Positions 1-6,789 of a stretch of 64,000 bases of DNA are shown piece after piece. The stretch's first letter is position 1; every line of letters begins with the position of its first letter. Origin of the DNA: Myxococcota bacterium (GTDB lineage: Bacteria > Myxococcota > XYA12-FULL-58-9 > JALHOP01); the NCBI GenBank assembly GCA_022842935.1, contig JALHOP010000004.1:62001-126000 (forward strand), given 5' to 3'. The notes below the pieces were generated by a model. It was not told where the DNA came from. It did not search any database and worked only from the letters and a program-made list of their open reading frames with translations. Both the position numbers and the translations under genes were made by a program.

Positions 1-1383
1 CTCAACAGACGAGCTTTTCTCCGCGGCGCCTCGGGCGTTGCCATGGCCTTGCCATTTCTCGACGCGATGACGCCGCTGTCCGCTAGCGCGGCCGTCGACC
101 CGAGCCGCCCCCGCCGCATCATCTTCGTCTTCAAACCGAACGGCGACGACGACGCAGCTGGGCGCATGACCAACACCAGCGAAACCGGTTTCGCCTTTAA
201 CCCGGTGCGCGCGGCGCTCAGTCCGTATCGGTCCGACCTCATTGTCCTCGAGAACGTCGACAAGAGGCACGGCCGTCTCCCGCCCGGCGAGCGGGCGGAC
301 GGGCATCAGCAGGGCGGCAGTGCGCTCGGCCCCTGGAAGTCTGGCGAAGGGTCGTTCCCTATCGGTGGCGCCCCGGGCCAGTTCATCGGCTACATCAAGG
401 GCCCGACCATCGACGTTGAGCTCGGCAACCGCATTCGCGCCGAGGTCCCGTCGATGCCACGCAGCCACCTCTATATGCGCGTCGGCGACACTGGGAACAA
501 CATCTGGAACGTCCACTCCCACAACGGGCCTGTGGGCAATCAAGCGCCCGCGAACCCGTCGACCAATCCCTACACGCTGTATCAGTCGCTGTTCGGCAAC
601 TTACAGGCTGGCGAAGAGGCGGACCCCGCGCTCGTGCGTCGTATCGCGAAGCAACAGTCAGCTCTCGACCTCGTGAATGGAGAGCTCACGAGCTTGAAGG
701 CACGTCTTGGCGCCGCCGACCGCGCGCGTCTCGACCGGCACACCGAAGCGATGCGTGACATCGAGCGCTCGCTTGCACTCCCCGAGGTGAACAACGCCTG
801 CGCGCCGGTGGCGATGGGCACGCAGATCGACCCCTACTCATCGGCGAACTACGCGACGATGGGGGAGCTCTTCTTCAAGATCTCCGCGCTCGCATTCGCG
901 TGCGACACGACGCGCGTTGTGAACTTCAACTGGAGCGGCAACACCAACAACCGCACCTATTCGAACCTGGGCTTGACGAATCCAGGCTCCGGGCACCACG
1001 ACCTGTCGCACATCAACAACGATGCGGCCTTCGAGGACATTCGTAGGATCAACGCCGAGCTGTGGCGGCAAACGGTGAAGCTCTACGAGCTACTCAAGAA
1101 CACCGAGGACGGCGACGGTACCCTCTGGGACCACACCCTTGTCGTTCACTGGAACGAGCTGGGACGCGGCTACGCGCACAGCAACCACGACAACATGGTC
1201 ATCTTCGCAGGCGTCGCGCACAACTACTTCCGGCGCGGACGCTACCTAAACCTCCAGAGCGCGAGCACCAAGGGCTTCAGCGACGTCCTGGTCTCCTGCA
1301 TGCACTACATGGGCTACGAGAACGTGACGACGTTTGGCGAGCCCGAGCTCTGTACGGGTGGACCGGTCACCGGCCTCACCTGA
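1..1383 (+). CDS. DUF1552 family secreted protein (5' end outside window)
   Basis: The frame is open from base 1, so the start lies upstream. The first visible residues (N-R-R-A-F-L-R-G, then a hydrophobic run ending near A-S-A) look like a twin-arginine export signal. The body shows the DUF1552 pattern: an early RRIIFVFKPNG strand, a central E-N-V segment, and a C-terminal VVHWNELGRG followed by H-S-N-H-D. The visible 460 residues match two other DUF1552 proteins in this window (37898-39283 and 50925-52370). Those two are preceded by a DUF1592 gene; any partner here would be off the edge. Family function is unknown, and a folded exported periplasmic protein is inferred. greA follows after 45 bases. 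Confidence 0.85.
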   Translation, partial: LNRRAFLRGASGVAMALPFLDAMTPLSASAAVDPSRPRRIIFVFKPNGDDDAAGRMTNTSETGFAFNPVRAALSPYRSDLIVLENVDKRHGRLPPGERADGHQQGGSALGPWKSGEGSFPIGGAPGQFIGYIKGPTIDVELGNRIRAEVPSMPRSHLYMRVGDTGNNIWNVHSHNGPVGNQAPANPSTNPYTLYQSLFGNLQAGEEADPALVRRIAKQQSALDLVNGELTSLKARLGAADRARLDRHTEAMRDIERSLALPEVNNACAPVAMGTQIDPYSSANYATMGELFFKISALAFACDTTRVVNFNWSGNTNNRTYSNLGLTNPGSGHHDLSHINNDAAFEDIRRINAELWRQTVKLYELLKNTEDGDGTLWDHTLVVHWNELGRGYAHSNHDNMVIFAGVAHNYFRRGRYLNLQSASTKGFSDVLVSCMHYMGYENVTTFGEPELCTGGPVTGLT

Positions 1384-1391
1384 CGTTGGGG

Positions 1392-1420
1392 TTGCGGCGG
1401 CGCATTCGGGGCGATAGGTT
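1392..1420 (+). promoter_or_regulatory. Candidate greA promoter, leaderless type
   Basis: TTGCGG (1392-1397), a 17-base spacer and TAGGTT (1415-1420) end only 8 bases before the greA ATG. No Shine-Dalgarno sequence is present in those 8 bases. If used, this promoter would give a transcript starting at or next to the start codon. Confidence 0.4.
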
Positions 1421-1428
1421 CCGGCCCC

Positions 1429-1902
1429 ATGTCGAGCTTCCCGATCACACCCGAAGGGCTTGAGCGTCTCAAGAGCGAGCTGCACAACCTCAAGGCACAC
1501 GAGCGTCCGAAGATCAGCAAGGAGATCGGAGAGGCGCGCGAGCTCGGTGATCTGTCCGAGAACTTCGAGTACCACGCAGCCAAGGACCGCCAAGGCCTCG
1601 TCGAGGCGAAGATCCGCGATCTCGAGGACAAGGCGGCGCGCGCACAGGTCATCGACCCCAAGAAGCTTTCGGGGGAGCGTGTCGTCTTCGGCGCCACGGT
1701 GACCATCGAGGACCTCGAAGATGGCGCCGTGAAGAAGTACCAGATCCTCGGTGAATACGAGGCCGACGTCGACAACGGCAAGATCAACGTCAACTCACCA
1801 CTTGCGCGTGCGCTCATCGGCAAAGAGGTCGGCGACGAGGTGAAGATCCCTGGCAAGGGTGGCCAGCGCACCGTCGAGATCAGTGACATCAGCTTCAAGT
1901 GA
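1429..1902 (+). CDS. greA: Transcription elongation factor GreA
   Basis: GreA binds the secondary channel of RNA polymerase and stimulates cleavage of backtracked RNA. The 157-residue product has the normal family length. An N-terminal coiled coil carries the tip motif A-R-E-L-G-D-L-S-E-N (about residues 36-45) with the acidic D and E that position the catalytic magnesium. The C-terminal FKBP-like domain includes I-G-K-E-V-G-D-E-V. The ATG at 1429 fits the family start. No ribosome binding site precedes it, but a promoter-like -10 box ends 8 bases upstream. The recG frame overlaps the last 44 bases, suggesting co-transcription. Confidence 0.97.
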   Translation: MSSFPITPEGLERLKSELHNLKAHERPKISKEIGEARELGDLSENFEYHAAKDRQGLVEAKIRDLEDKAARAQVIDPKKLSGERVVFGATVTIEDLEDGAVKKYQILGEYEADVDNGKINVNSPLARALIGKEVGDEVKIPGKGGQRTVEISDISFK

Positions 1903-4474
1903 GGAGCTCGCGCAGCTCCTCACGCCGCTGCGCAACCCGCTGACCTTCGCGGCGCGCAACGACTTCGAGAACGTCGAGCGTATCAAGGACCTCGAGAAGA
2001 CCTTGATCGCGGCGGCGACACGGCTGATGGGTGTTGTCCGTGATGGCGGTGTAAAGCAGCGCCTCGCAACCGTCGTGCGGGTGCTCGAGGCGCCTGGCGC
2101 GCGCAAAGAGAAGGTGCGGCGGGTGATCGCCGAAGTCGAGGCGATTGCGGCTGGGCGTCCTCCGATTGTCGATGACCGACGACCGACGTCCGATGGCCGA
2201 AAGCCGGCGCTTGAGAGCCGAGCTCCCTTGGCGGGTGGCCGGTCGGCAGGAACTCGCTCGGCGAAGACGGACAGCCGAAAACCGAAGTCCGGCCTCTCCC
2301 TCGACTCCGAGGTGCAATACATCGCCGGTGTCGGCCCCGGCATCGCAAAGCTCTTGAACGACAAGAGCCTCGTCACCGTCGAGGATCTCCTCCGCTTCCT
2401 GCCGCGCCGCTACGAGGACCGCAGCTTGCGTGGCAGCATCCGCGATCTCACGGTCGGCGAGGGCGCGACCGTGCAGGGCACCATCCTCGCGAAGTCCGCC
2501 AAGAACTTCCGCGGACGGCGCTCTCTCGAGGTCGCTATCGGCGACGCTACGGGCACACTGAGGCTGACCTGGTTCCGCTCGCTGGGGGCCGACTGGGCCG
2601 AGCGTTTCGAGAAAGGCAAGCGCGTCCAGGTGTCGGGCGTCGTGAAGAGCTTTCGTGGGCAACTTCAAATGGCGCACCCCGAGGTGCGCATCTTCGAGGA
2701 CGGAGCGCCCGCGTCCGATGCGCCCAGCGTCATGGAGCCAGGGCGAGCCGCACCACAGGTGCAAGAGCCGAGCGGGAGTCCAACAGGGGCCGCGCAACTG
2801 GTGCCCATCTACAGCGAGATCGAAGGTCTGCGCCCACAGCAGCTGCGCCGGGTCATCGACAACATCCTGCCGCTCGCGGCGCGTCTGACCGATTGCATCC
2901 CAACGTCTATTGCGGAGCGTCACGAGTTGCCCGGCCTGGGTACCTCCGTTGCCTTGCTGCATCGTCCCCCGCGTGAGACCGCTATCGAAGACCTGCTTGC
3001 GATGGCTACACCCTGGCACAAGCGGCTCATCTACGAAGAGCTCTTCCTGCTCCAGCTCGTCGTCTTGCAGCGAAAGGCGAAGGCCGCGGCCGAGCCGGGG
3101 AGGGCGGTCGCTTTCGCCGCGACGCTCGCCGAGGAAGCCAAGCGCCTCTTCCCGTTCGCGCTCACCCACGCGCAGAGTCGGGTGCTCCGCGAAATCGAGC
3201 TCGACATGGCAAGGCCCTTGCCCATGCACCGCCTGCTCCAGGGCGATGTTGGTAGCGGCAAGACCGCGGTCGCCATGTCCGCGGCGGCAGCCATTGCCCA
3301 CGCTGGTATGCAGGTGGCCATCATGGCGCCGACCGAGCTGCTCGCCGAGCAACATGCGCGTACCGCGCTCGCAAGTCTGCCCAAGGCTGGCGTACGCGTC
3401 GACGTGCTCACTGGCTCTGTCTCCGCGGCCGAGCGGCGGCGTATCCTTGCCCAGCTCGCGAGCGGCCACATTCACGTCGTCGTGGGTACGCACGCGCTCA
3501 TCCAGGCCGATGTTCGCTTTAGCAAGCTCGCCCTCGGCATCATCGACGAGCAGCACCGCTTCGGCGTCTTGCAACGCGCGCGTCTGCTCGAACAGGGTCG
3601 CGAGTCACTCGGCGCGACGCCGCACGTACTGGTCATGACCGCGACGCCGATCCCGCGCACTCTCGCGCTGACCGTCTACGGGGACCTCGACGTATCCATC
3701 ATCGACGAGCTTCCACCGGGGCGAACGCCAGTAAAGACCGTCCTGTTTCGCGAGAAGCAGCGCGAGCAGGTTTATCGACGCGTTCGTCATGCGGTCGAGC
3801 AAGGTCGGCAGGCCTACGTCGTCTTCCCTCTCGTCGAAGAGTCCGACAAGGAGGGCATGGCGGACATTCGCGCCGTCACCAGCGAAGCCGAAGACCTGGC
3901 GAACGGCGCGCTGCACGGCCTACGTATTGGACTCCTGCACGGGCGCCTCGACGTGAGCGCCAAAGAGCAGGTCATGCGCGCGTTCCTCAACAAGCAGATC
4001 GACGTCCTCGTAGCGACCACCGTCGTCGAGGTCGGTATCGATGTGCCGAACGCCACCGTGATGGTCATCGAACATGCCGAGCGTTTTGGCCTCTCGCAGC
4101 TTCATCAGCTTCGCGGCCGGGTGGGGCGTGGTGCACACGCGAGCGAATGCTTGCTGGTGACCTCTGGTACGTCGAGCGATGACGCTTGGCGCCGACTCGG
4201 GGTGATGGAGGAGACCACGGACGGCTTCAAGATCGCGGAAGCTGACCTCGAAATCCGCGGACCGGGAGACTTCATCGGCACGCGCCAGTCCGGTTTGCCA
4301 TTGCTTTCTCTTGCGAACCTCGCGCGCGACCAGAAGATCCTCGCGGCGGCCCGCCACGACGCGCAGGCTCTGCTCGCCGCTGACCCCACGCTCGGTCATC
4401 CGGAGCACACGCGCTTGCGCCAGGCACTCGAGGGTCGCTGGCATGACAAGTTGGGCCTCGCGCAGATCGGCTAA
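1859..4474 (+). CDS. recG: ATP-dependent DNA helicase RecG
   Basis: RecG remodels stalled forks and branched recombination intermediates. Recognisable parts are the helix-hairpin-helix-like V-G-P-G-I-A-K-L-L before the wedge/OB domain, Walker A G-D-V-G-S-G-K-T, the D-E-Q-H box, M-T-A-T-P-I-P-R-T and the C-terminal Q-L-R-G-R-V-G-R-G. At 871 residues it is longer than the classical protein of about 690. The extra length is a helical N-terminal region (about residues 10-95) and a basic low-complexity linker (about 98-142) encoded by heptanucleotide repeats. The start is uncertain: GTG 1859 overlaps greA by 44 bases and GTG 1883 is an alternative. Identity is secure. Confidence 0.96.
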   Translation: MASAPSRSVTSASSEELAQLLTPLRNPLTFAARNDFENVERIKDLEKTLIAAATRLMGVVRDGGVKQRLATVVRVLEAPGARKEKVRRVIAEVEAIAAGRPPIVDDRRPTSDGRKPALESRAPLAGGRSAGTRSAKTDSRKPKSGLSLDSEVQYIAGVGPGIAKLLNDKSLVTVEDLLRFLPRRYEDRSLRGSIRDLTVGEGATVQGTILAKSAKNFRGRRSLEVAIGDATGTLRLTWFRSLGADWAERFEKGKRVQVSGVVKSFRGQLQMAHPEVRIFEDGAPASDAPSVMEPGRAAPQVQEPSGSPTGAAQLVPIYSEIEGLRPQQLRRVIDNILPLAARLTDCIPTSIAERHELPGLGTSVALLHRPPRETAIEDLLAMATPWHKRLIYEELFLLQLVVLQRKAKAAAEPGRAVAFAATLAEEAKRLFPFALTHAQSRVLREIELDMARPLPMHRLLQGDVGSGKTAVAMSAAAAIAHAGMQVAIMAPTELLAEQHARTALASLPKAGVRVDVLTGSVSAAERRRILAQLASGHIHVVVGTHALIQADVRFSKLALGIIDEQHRFGVLQRARLLEQGRESLGATPHVLVMTATPIPRTLALTVYGDLDVSIIDELPPGRTPVKTVLFREKQREQVYRRVRHAVEQGRQAYVVFPLVEESDKEGMADIRAVTSEAEDLANGALHGLRIGLLHGRLDVSAKEQVMRAFLNKQIDVLVATTVVEVGIDVPNATVMVIEHAERFGLSQLHQLRGRVGRGAHASECLLVTSGTSSDDAWRRLGVMEETTDGFKIAEADLEIRGPGDFIGTRQSGLPLLSLANLARDQKILAAARHDAQALLAADPTLGHPEHTRLRQALEGRWHDKLGLAQIG
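2162..2295 (+). repeat. Degenerate heptanucleotide repeat inside recG
   Basis: Seven adjacent 7-base units run from 2162 to 2210 (CCGATTG, TCGATGA, CCGACGA, CCGACGT, CCGATGG, CCGAAAG, CCGGCGC). Three more lie at 2275-2295 (CCGAAAA, CCGAAGT, CCGGCCT). The core is CCGA plus three variable bases. Seven is not a multiple of three, so successive units are read in different frames, giving an Arg/Pro/Asp/Ser-rich linker between the N-terminal helical part and the wedge domain of RecG. Confidence 0.75.
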
Positions 4475-4486
4475 ACTCTTCTGACC

Positions 4487-4744
4487 ATGGCGCGAACGAC
4501 ACCACGTTGCCCGCACTGTGCATCCCCCAAGCTCGAGGGAGGCATCTGCCGCGCCTGCGGGCGCCGCATCGACGAGGTCCCCGACCTGCCGCGACTCGAA
4601 GGCATCGAGGCCACGCAGCTCGAGCCGCGAACGCTGACCAGGCGACAGGGCGCTGCGACCGTCGAGCGGGTCGTCTGTGGTGAATGCAGTGTTCCCAACC
4701 CTCCGACGCGGGCGCTCTGCCTCGCCTGTGGAAAGCGCTTGTGA
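4487..4744 (+). CDS. Small double zinc-ribbon protein
   Basis: The 85-residue protein has two zinc-ribbon halves: C-P-H-C with C-R-A-C near the N terminus (about residues 8-23), and C-G-E-C with C-L-A-C near the C terminus (about 64-82). The two are joined by an acidic linker. Such proteins usually bind one or two zinc ions in protein or nucleic acid contacts, but nothing here shows the partner. It starts 12 bases after recG. TAAACT, a possible -10 box, ends 9 bases before the ATG, and no Shine-Dalgarno sequence is seen. The next gene begins 16 bases after its stop. Confidence 0.8.
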   Translation: MARTTPRCPHCASPKLEGGICRACGRRIDEVPDLPRLEGIEATQLEPRTLTRRQGAATVERVVCGECSVPNPPTRALCLACGKRL

Positions 4745-4760
4745 TAGCGTCCGCGCGATC

Positions 4761-5183
4761 ATGAGCCGCGCAGAAGAAACCATCGTCATTGACGCGCCGG
4801 CGGCCAAGGTGTGGAGCGTCGTCACCGACTACGAGCGCTACCCTGAGTTCTTACCGGAGATGACTTCGGTAACCATCCTCAGTCGCCACGAAAACGTGGT
4901 GGTTGCACGCTTCGACCTCGAGCTCATGATGCGTTTTTCGTACACCTTGCGTCTCCAAGAGGAGCCGCCGACGGCCTTGCGGTGGACGCTCGAGTCGGCC
5001 GGCATGATGGTGGCCAATAGCGGCGGCTGGCAGCTTACGGCCGAAGGGCAAAAGACGCGGGCGACTTACGTCCTCGACGTCGAGCTCAAGGGGCTCATTC
5101 CCAAGTCGGTGCGGGACCGCCTTCTGGGTATGACGCTGCCCCAGACGCTCGAGCGCTTCAAGAAGCGCGCCGAGAGCCGTTGA
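4761..5183 (+). CDS. SRPBCC (START-like) domain protein, RatA/cyclase type
   Basis: The 140-residue protein is a single lipid- or ligand-binding SRPBCC fold. It opens with E-E-T-I-V-I-D-A-P-A-A-K-V-W, then D-Y-E-R-Y-P-E-F-L, and ends in a long helix with L-P-Q-T-L-E-R-F-K-K. This pattern is shared with the polyketide cyclase/dehydrase and RatA groups. No catalytic residues can be assigned. The ATG at 4761 matches the domain start. The frame stays open upstream, but there it would overlap the zinc-ribbon gene. A TAGCGT box lies 10 bases before the ATG and no ribosome binding site is evident. The role is unknown. Confidence 0.85.
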   Translation: MSRAEETIVIDAPAAKVWSVVTDYERYPEFLPEMTSVTILSRHENVVVARFDLELMMRFSYTLRLQEEPPTALRWTLESAGMMVANSGGWQLTAEGQKTRATYVLDVELKGLIPKSVRDRLLGMTLPQTLERFKKRAESR

Positions 5184-5478
5184 GCGCCGTCACCGCTGCA
5201 GGCCCACATTGCGAAACCTAAGCCCACCGCCTACGATAACGTAAGTAACTGGGCGTGGTGTGCCGTTACGATCGTGAGAAGGCGAGAAAACGGCCGTAGC
5301 TAAAGGGTTTTCGAGCACCGTGCCAGCGAAACAGTTGCTAGTGCGCTGGGATCAGGCAGGATGTATTGAGTAGGACAGCCCGTTTGTCGTCTAAGCGGGA
5401 ATGTTCTAGTAGCGCTCCTGGTGGCAGTACTCCTCTTAGGCGCGTGCCCCCACGTGTCGTAGAGGGTAGGAGAAGCAC
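5184..5478 (+). other. Non-coding region with candidate promoter and leader of the small protein gene
   Basis: About 295 bases hold no plausible gene. TTGAGT (5366-5371), an 18-base spacer and TCTAAG (5390-5395) form a moderate promoter. It would give a leader of roughly 75 bases. A small hairpin (CCCGTT and AAGCGGG arms, about 5380-5400) overlaps the promoter. A good AGGAG ribosome binding site lies about 7 bases before the ATG at 5479. Confidence 0.45.
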
Positions 5479-5667
5479 ATGTTGGACGCTTTCATCATCG
5501 AGGAGCTCCGGCGTCGGGAAGAGGCCGAGAAGCGCAAGCAAGAGCGCCCGCGGCTCGAGTTGCCGCTCCATGACGGGTCCAGCTACGGCCGGACCGAACC
5601 GTCGCGTGATGAGGATGCCGAAGAGAAGCCCAAGAGTGACCGCGGCGTCATCATCATCGAATACTGA
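5479..5667 (+). CDS. Small charged hypothetical protein
   Basis: The 62-residue product starts with M-L-D-A-F-I-I-E-E-L-R-R-R-E-E, a charged helix. It continues with a Pro/Arg-rich middle and an acidic stretch and ends in G-V-I-I-I-E-Y. AGGAG is correctly spaced before the ATG and a strong terminator follows, so it behaves as an independent one-gene unit. No known domain, signal peptide or membrane segment is recognised. The short amphipathic ends separated by a disordered middle suggest a protein-binding or regulatory role, which is inference only. Confidence 0.75.
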   Translation: MLDAFIIEELRRREEAEKRKQERPRLELPLHDGSSYGRTEPSRDEDAEEKPKSDRGVIIIEY

Positions 5668-5722
5668 GACCCTCTCTCCGGGCCTCGCGGTGGCGAGCCC
5701 GCTCAGTCAAACCTTTCGCAAA

Positions 5723-5750
5723 AACGCGCCGTTATCACCGGCGCGTTTTT
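5723..5750. terminator. Bidirectional intrinsic terminator
   Basis: A 9-bp perfect stem (AACGCGCCG at 5723-5731 with CGGCGCGTT at 5739-5747) encloses a 7-base loop. A T-run follows on the plus strand and an A-run precedes it. It can therefore stop both the small protein gene (+) and trpD (-), which converge here. Confidence 0.85.
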
Positions 5751-5754
5751 CTTT

Positions 5755-6753
5755 TCAGGTGCAAAGACGCGCGAGCAGATCCCGCGCCGCGCCTCTCGAT
5801 AACGTCTTGCGCGCGGCCTCGATTCCGTTCTGAAGCGACGCAACGGCCCCGGCGATGTACAGAGCAGCTCCCGCGTTCAGGAGGACGATGTCGGTCAGCG
5901 GCCCCGGCCGGGCGCCGTCGAGGATCTCGCGCAACATCGCCGCGTTTTCCTTGGGACCGCCGCCGCGGATGCTCTCGGGTGGAGCGAGCTGCAGGCCGTG
6001 GTCGCGGGGGTCGATGGTGAAGGTCGAAACGGCACCGTTCTCGAACGCGACGACTTTGCTGGTCGCAGACAGCGACAGTTCGTCGACACCGTCGTTGCCA
6101 CGAACCACCCAAACACGCTCCCTCCCGAGCTCACCCGCCGCCTGCGCGATCGGCAGCATGTGTGATTCGGAGTAGGCGCCAATGAGCTGATAGCGGGGAG
6201 CCATCGGACTGACGATCGGGGTGACGACGTCGATGCTCGTTCGGACTTCGAGGGCCGATGCGGCTGCTGCGAGCGCCTCGAGCGCTGGGAGAGTATGCTC
6301 GCGCGCGACGAAGGCGAGATGATGGTGGGCGATGGCGCTGGTGATTTCGGGACAGTCGGTCGCGAGTCGCACGCCGAGCTCTTGGAGGACCTCGAGGCTT
6401 CCTGTGCGCGAGGAGAGGCGCGGGGCGACGTGTTTGACCACGCGCGTACCAGAGGCGGCGACGACGAAAGCGGATGCGGTGGAGACGTTGAAGGTGCTCT
6501 GCTGATCGCCCCCGGTGCCGCAGGTGTCCACGACGTCGGTTACCTGATGATTGAGGCGCGTTCGCTCGAGCACTGCGCGCACGAAGCCTTGAAGCTCATC
6601 GGCTGTCTCGCCCTTCAAGCGTAGGGCGGTGAGGATGGCACCGACCTGTATGGGCGACGCTTTGCCGTCGAGCATGGCGCCGAACAGCTCGCGCGCCTCG
6701 GGCTCGTCGAGGGGGGCCCCGCGCAAGAGGCGCTTGATGTGGCCGGTGATCAT
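5755..6753 (-). CDS. trpD: Anthranilate phosphoribosyltransferase-like protein, atypical TrpD
   Basis: The 332-residue length and fold match TrpD, which joins anthranilate to PRPP in tryptophan synthesis. The PRPP loop G-T-G-G-D (79-83), the N-V-S-T segment after it, K107-H108 and the metal-binding D224-E225 are present. The family's K-H-G-N-R-A reads K-H-V-A-P-R here, placing Ala at the anthranilate-contacting Asn and Pro at the Arg. The usual F-N-L-L-G-P-L-T-N-P reads I-D-V-V-T-P-I-V-S-P. No other trp gene is nearby; lptD is upstream. It may be a true but divergent TrpD or a paralogue with another substrate. Confidence 0.8.
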   Translation of the reverse strand: MITGHIKRLLRGAPLDEPEARELFGAMLDGKASPIQVGAILTALRLKGETADELQGFVRAVLERTRLNHQVTDVVDTCGTGGDQQSTFNVSTASAFVVAASGTRVVKHVAPRLSSRTGSLEVLQELGVRLATDCPEITSAIAHHHLAFVAREHTLPALEALAAAASALEVRTSIDVVTPIVSPMAPRYQLIGAYSESHMLPIAQAAGELGRERVWVVRGNDGVDELSLSATSKVVAFENGAVSTFTIDPRDHGLQLAPPESIRGGGPKENAAMLREILDGARPGPLTDIVLLNAGAALYIAGAVASLQNGIEAARKTLSRGAARDLLARLCT

Positions 6754-6789
6754 GCGTTCTGCCGGGAGCGTAACATAGCCACAGGCGGG

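Noticed and set aside
1895-3574. Long open frame (559 codons) on the minus strand inside recG
   Set aside because: It lies opposite a clear RecG and its product is Gly/Arg/His-rich with no motif. GC-rich codon bias leaves such antisense frames open.
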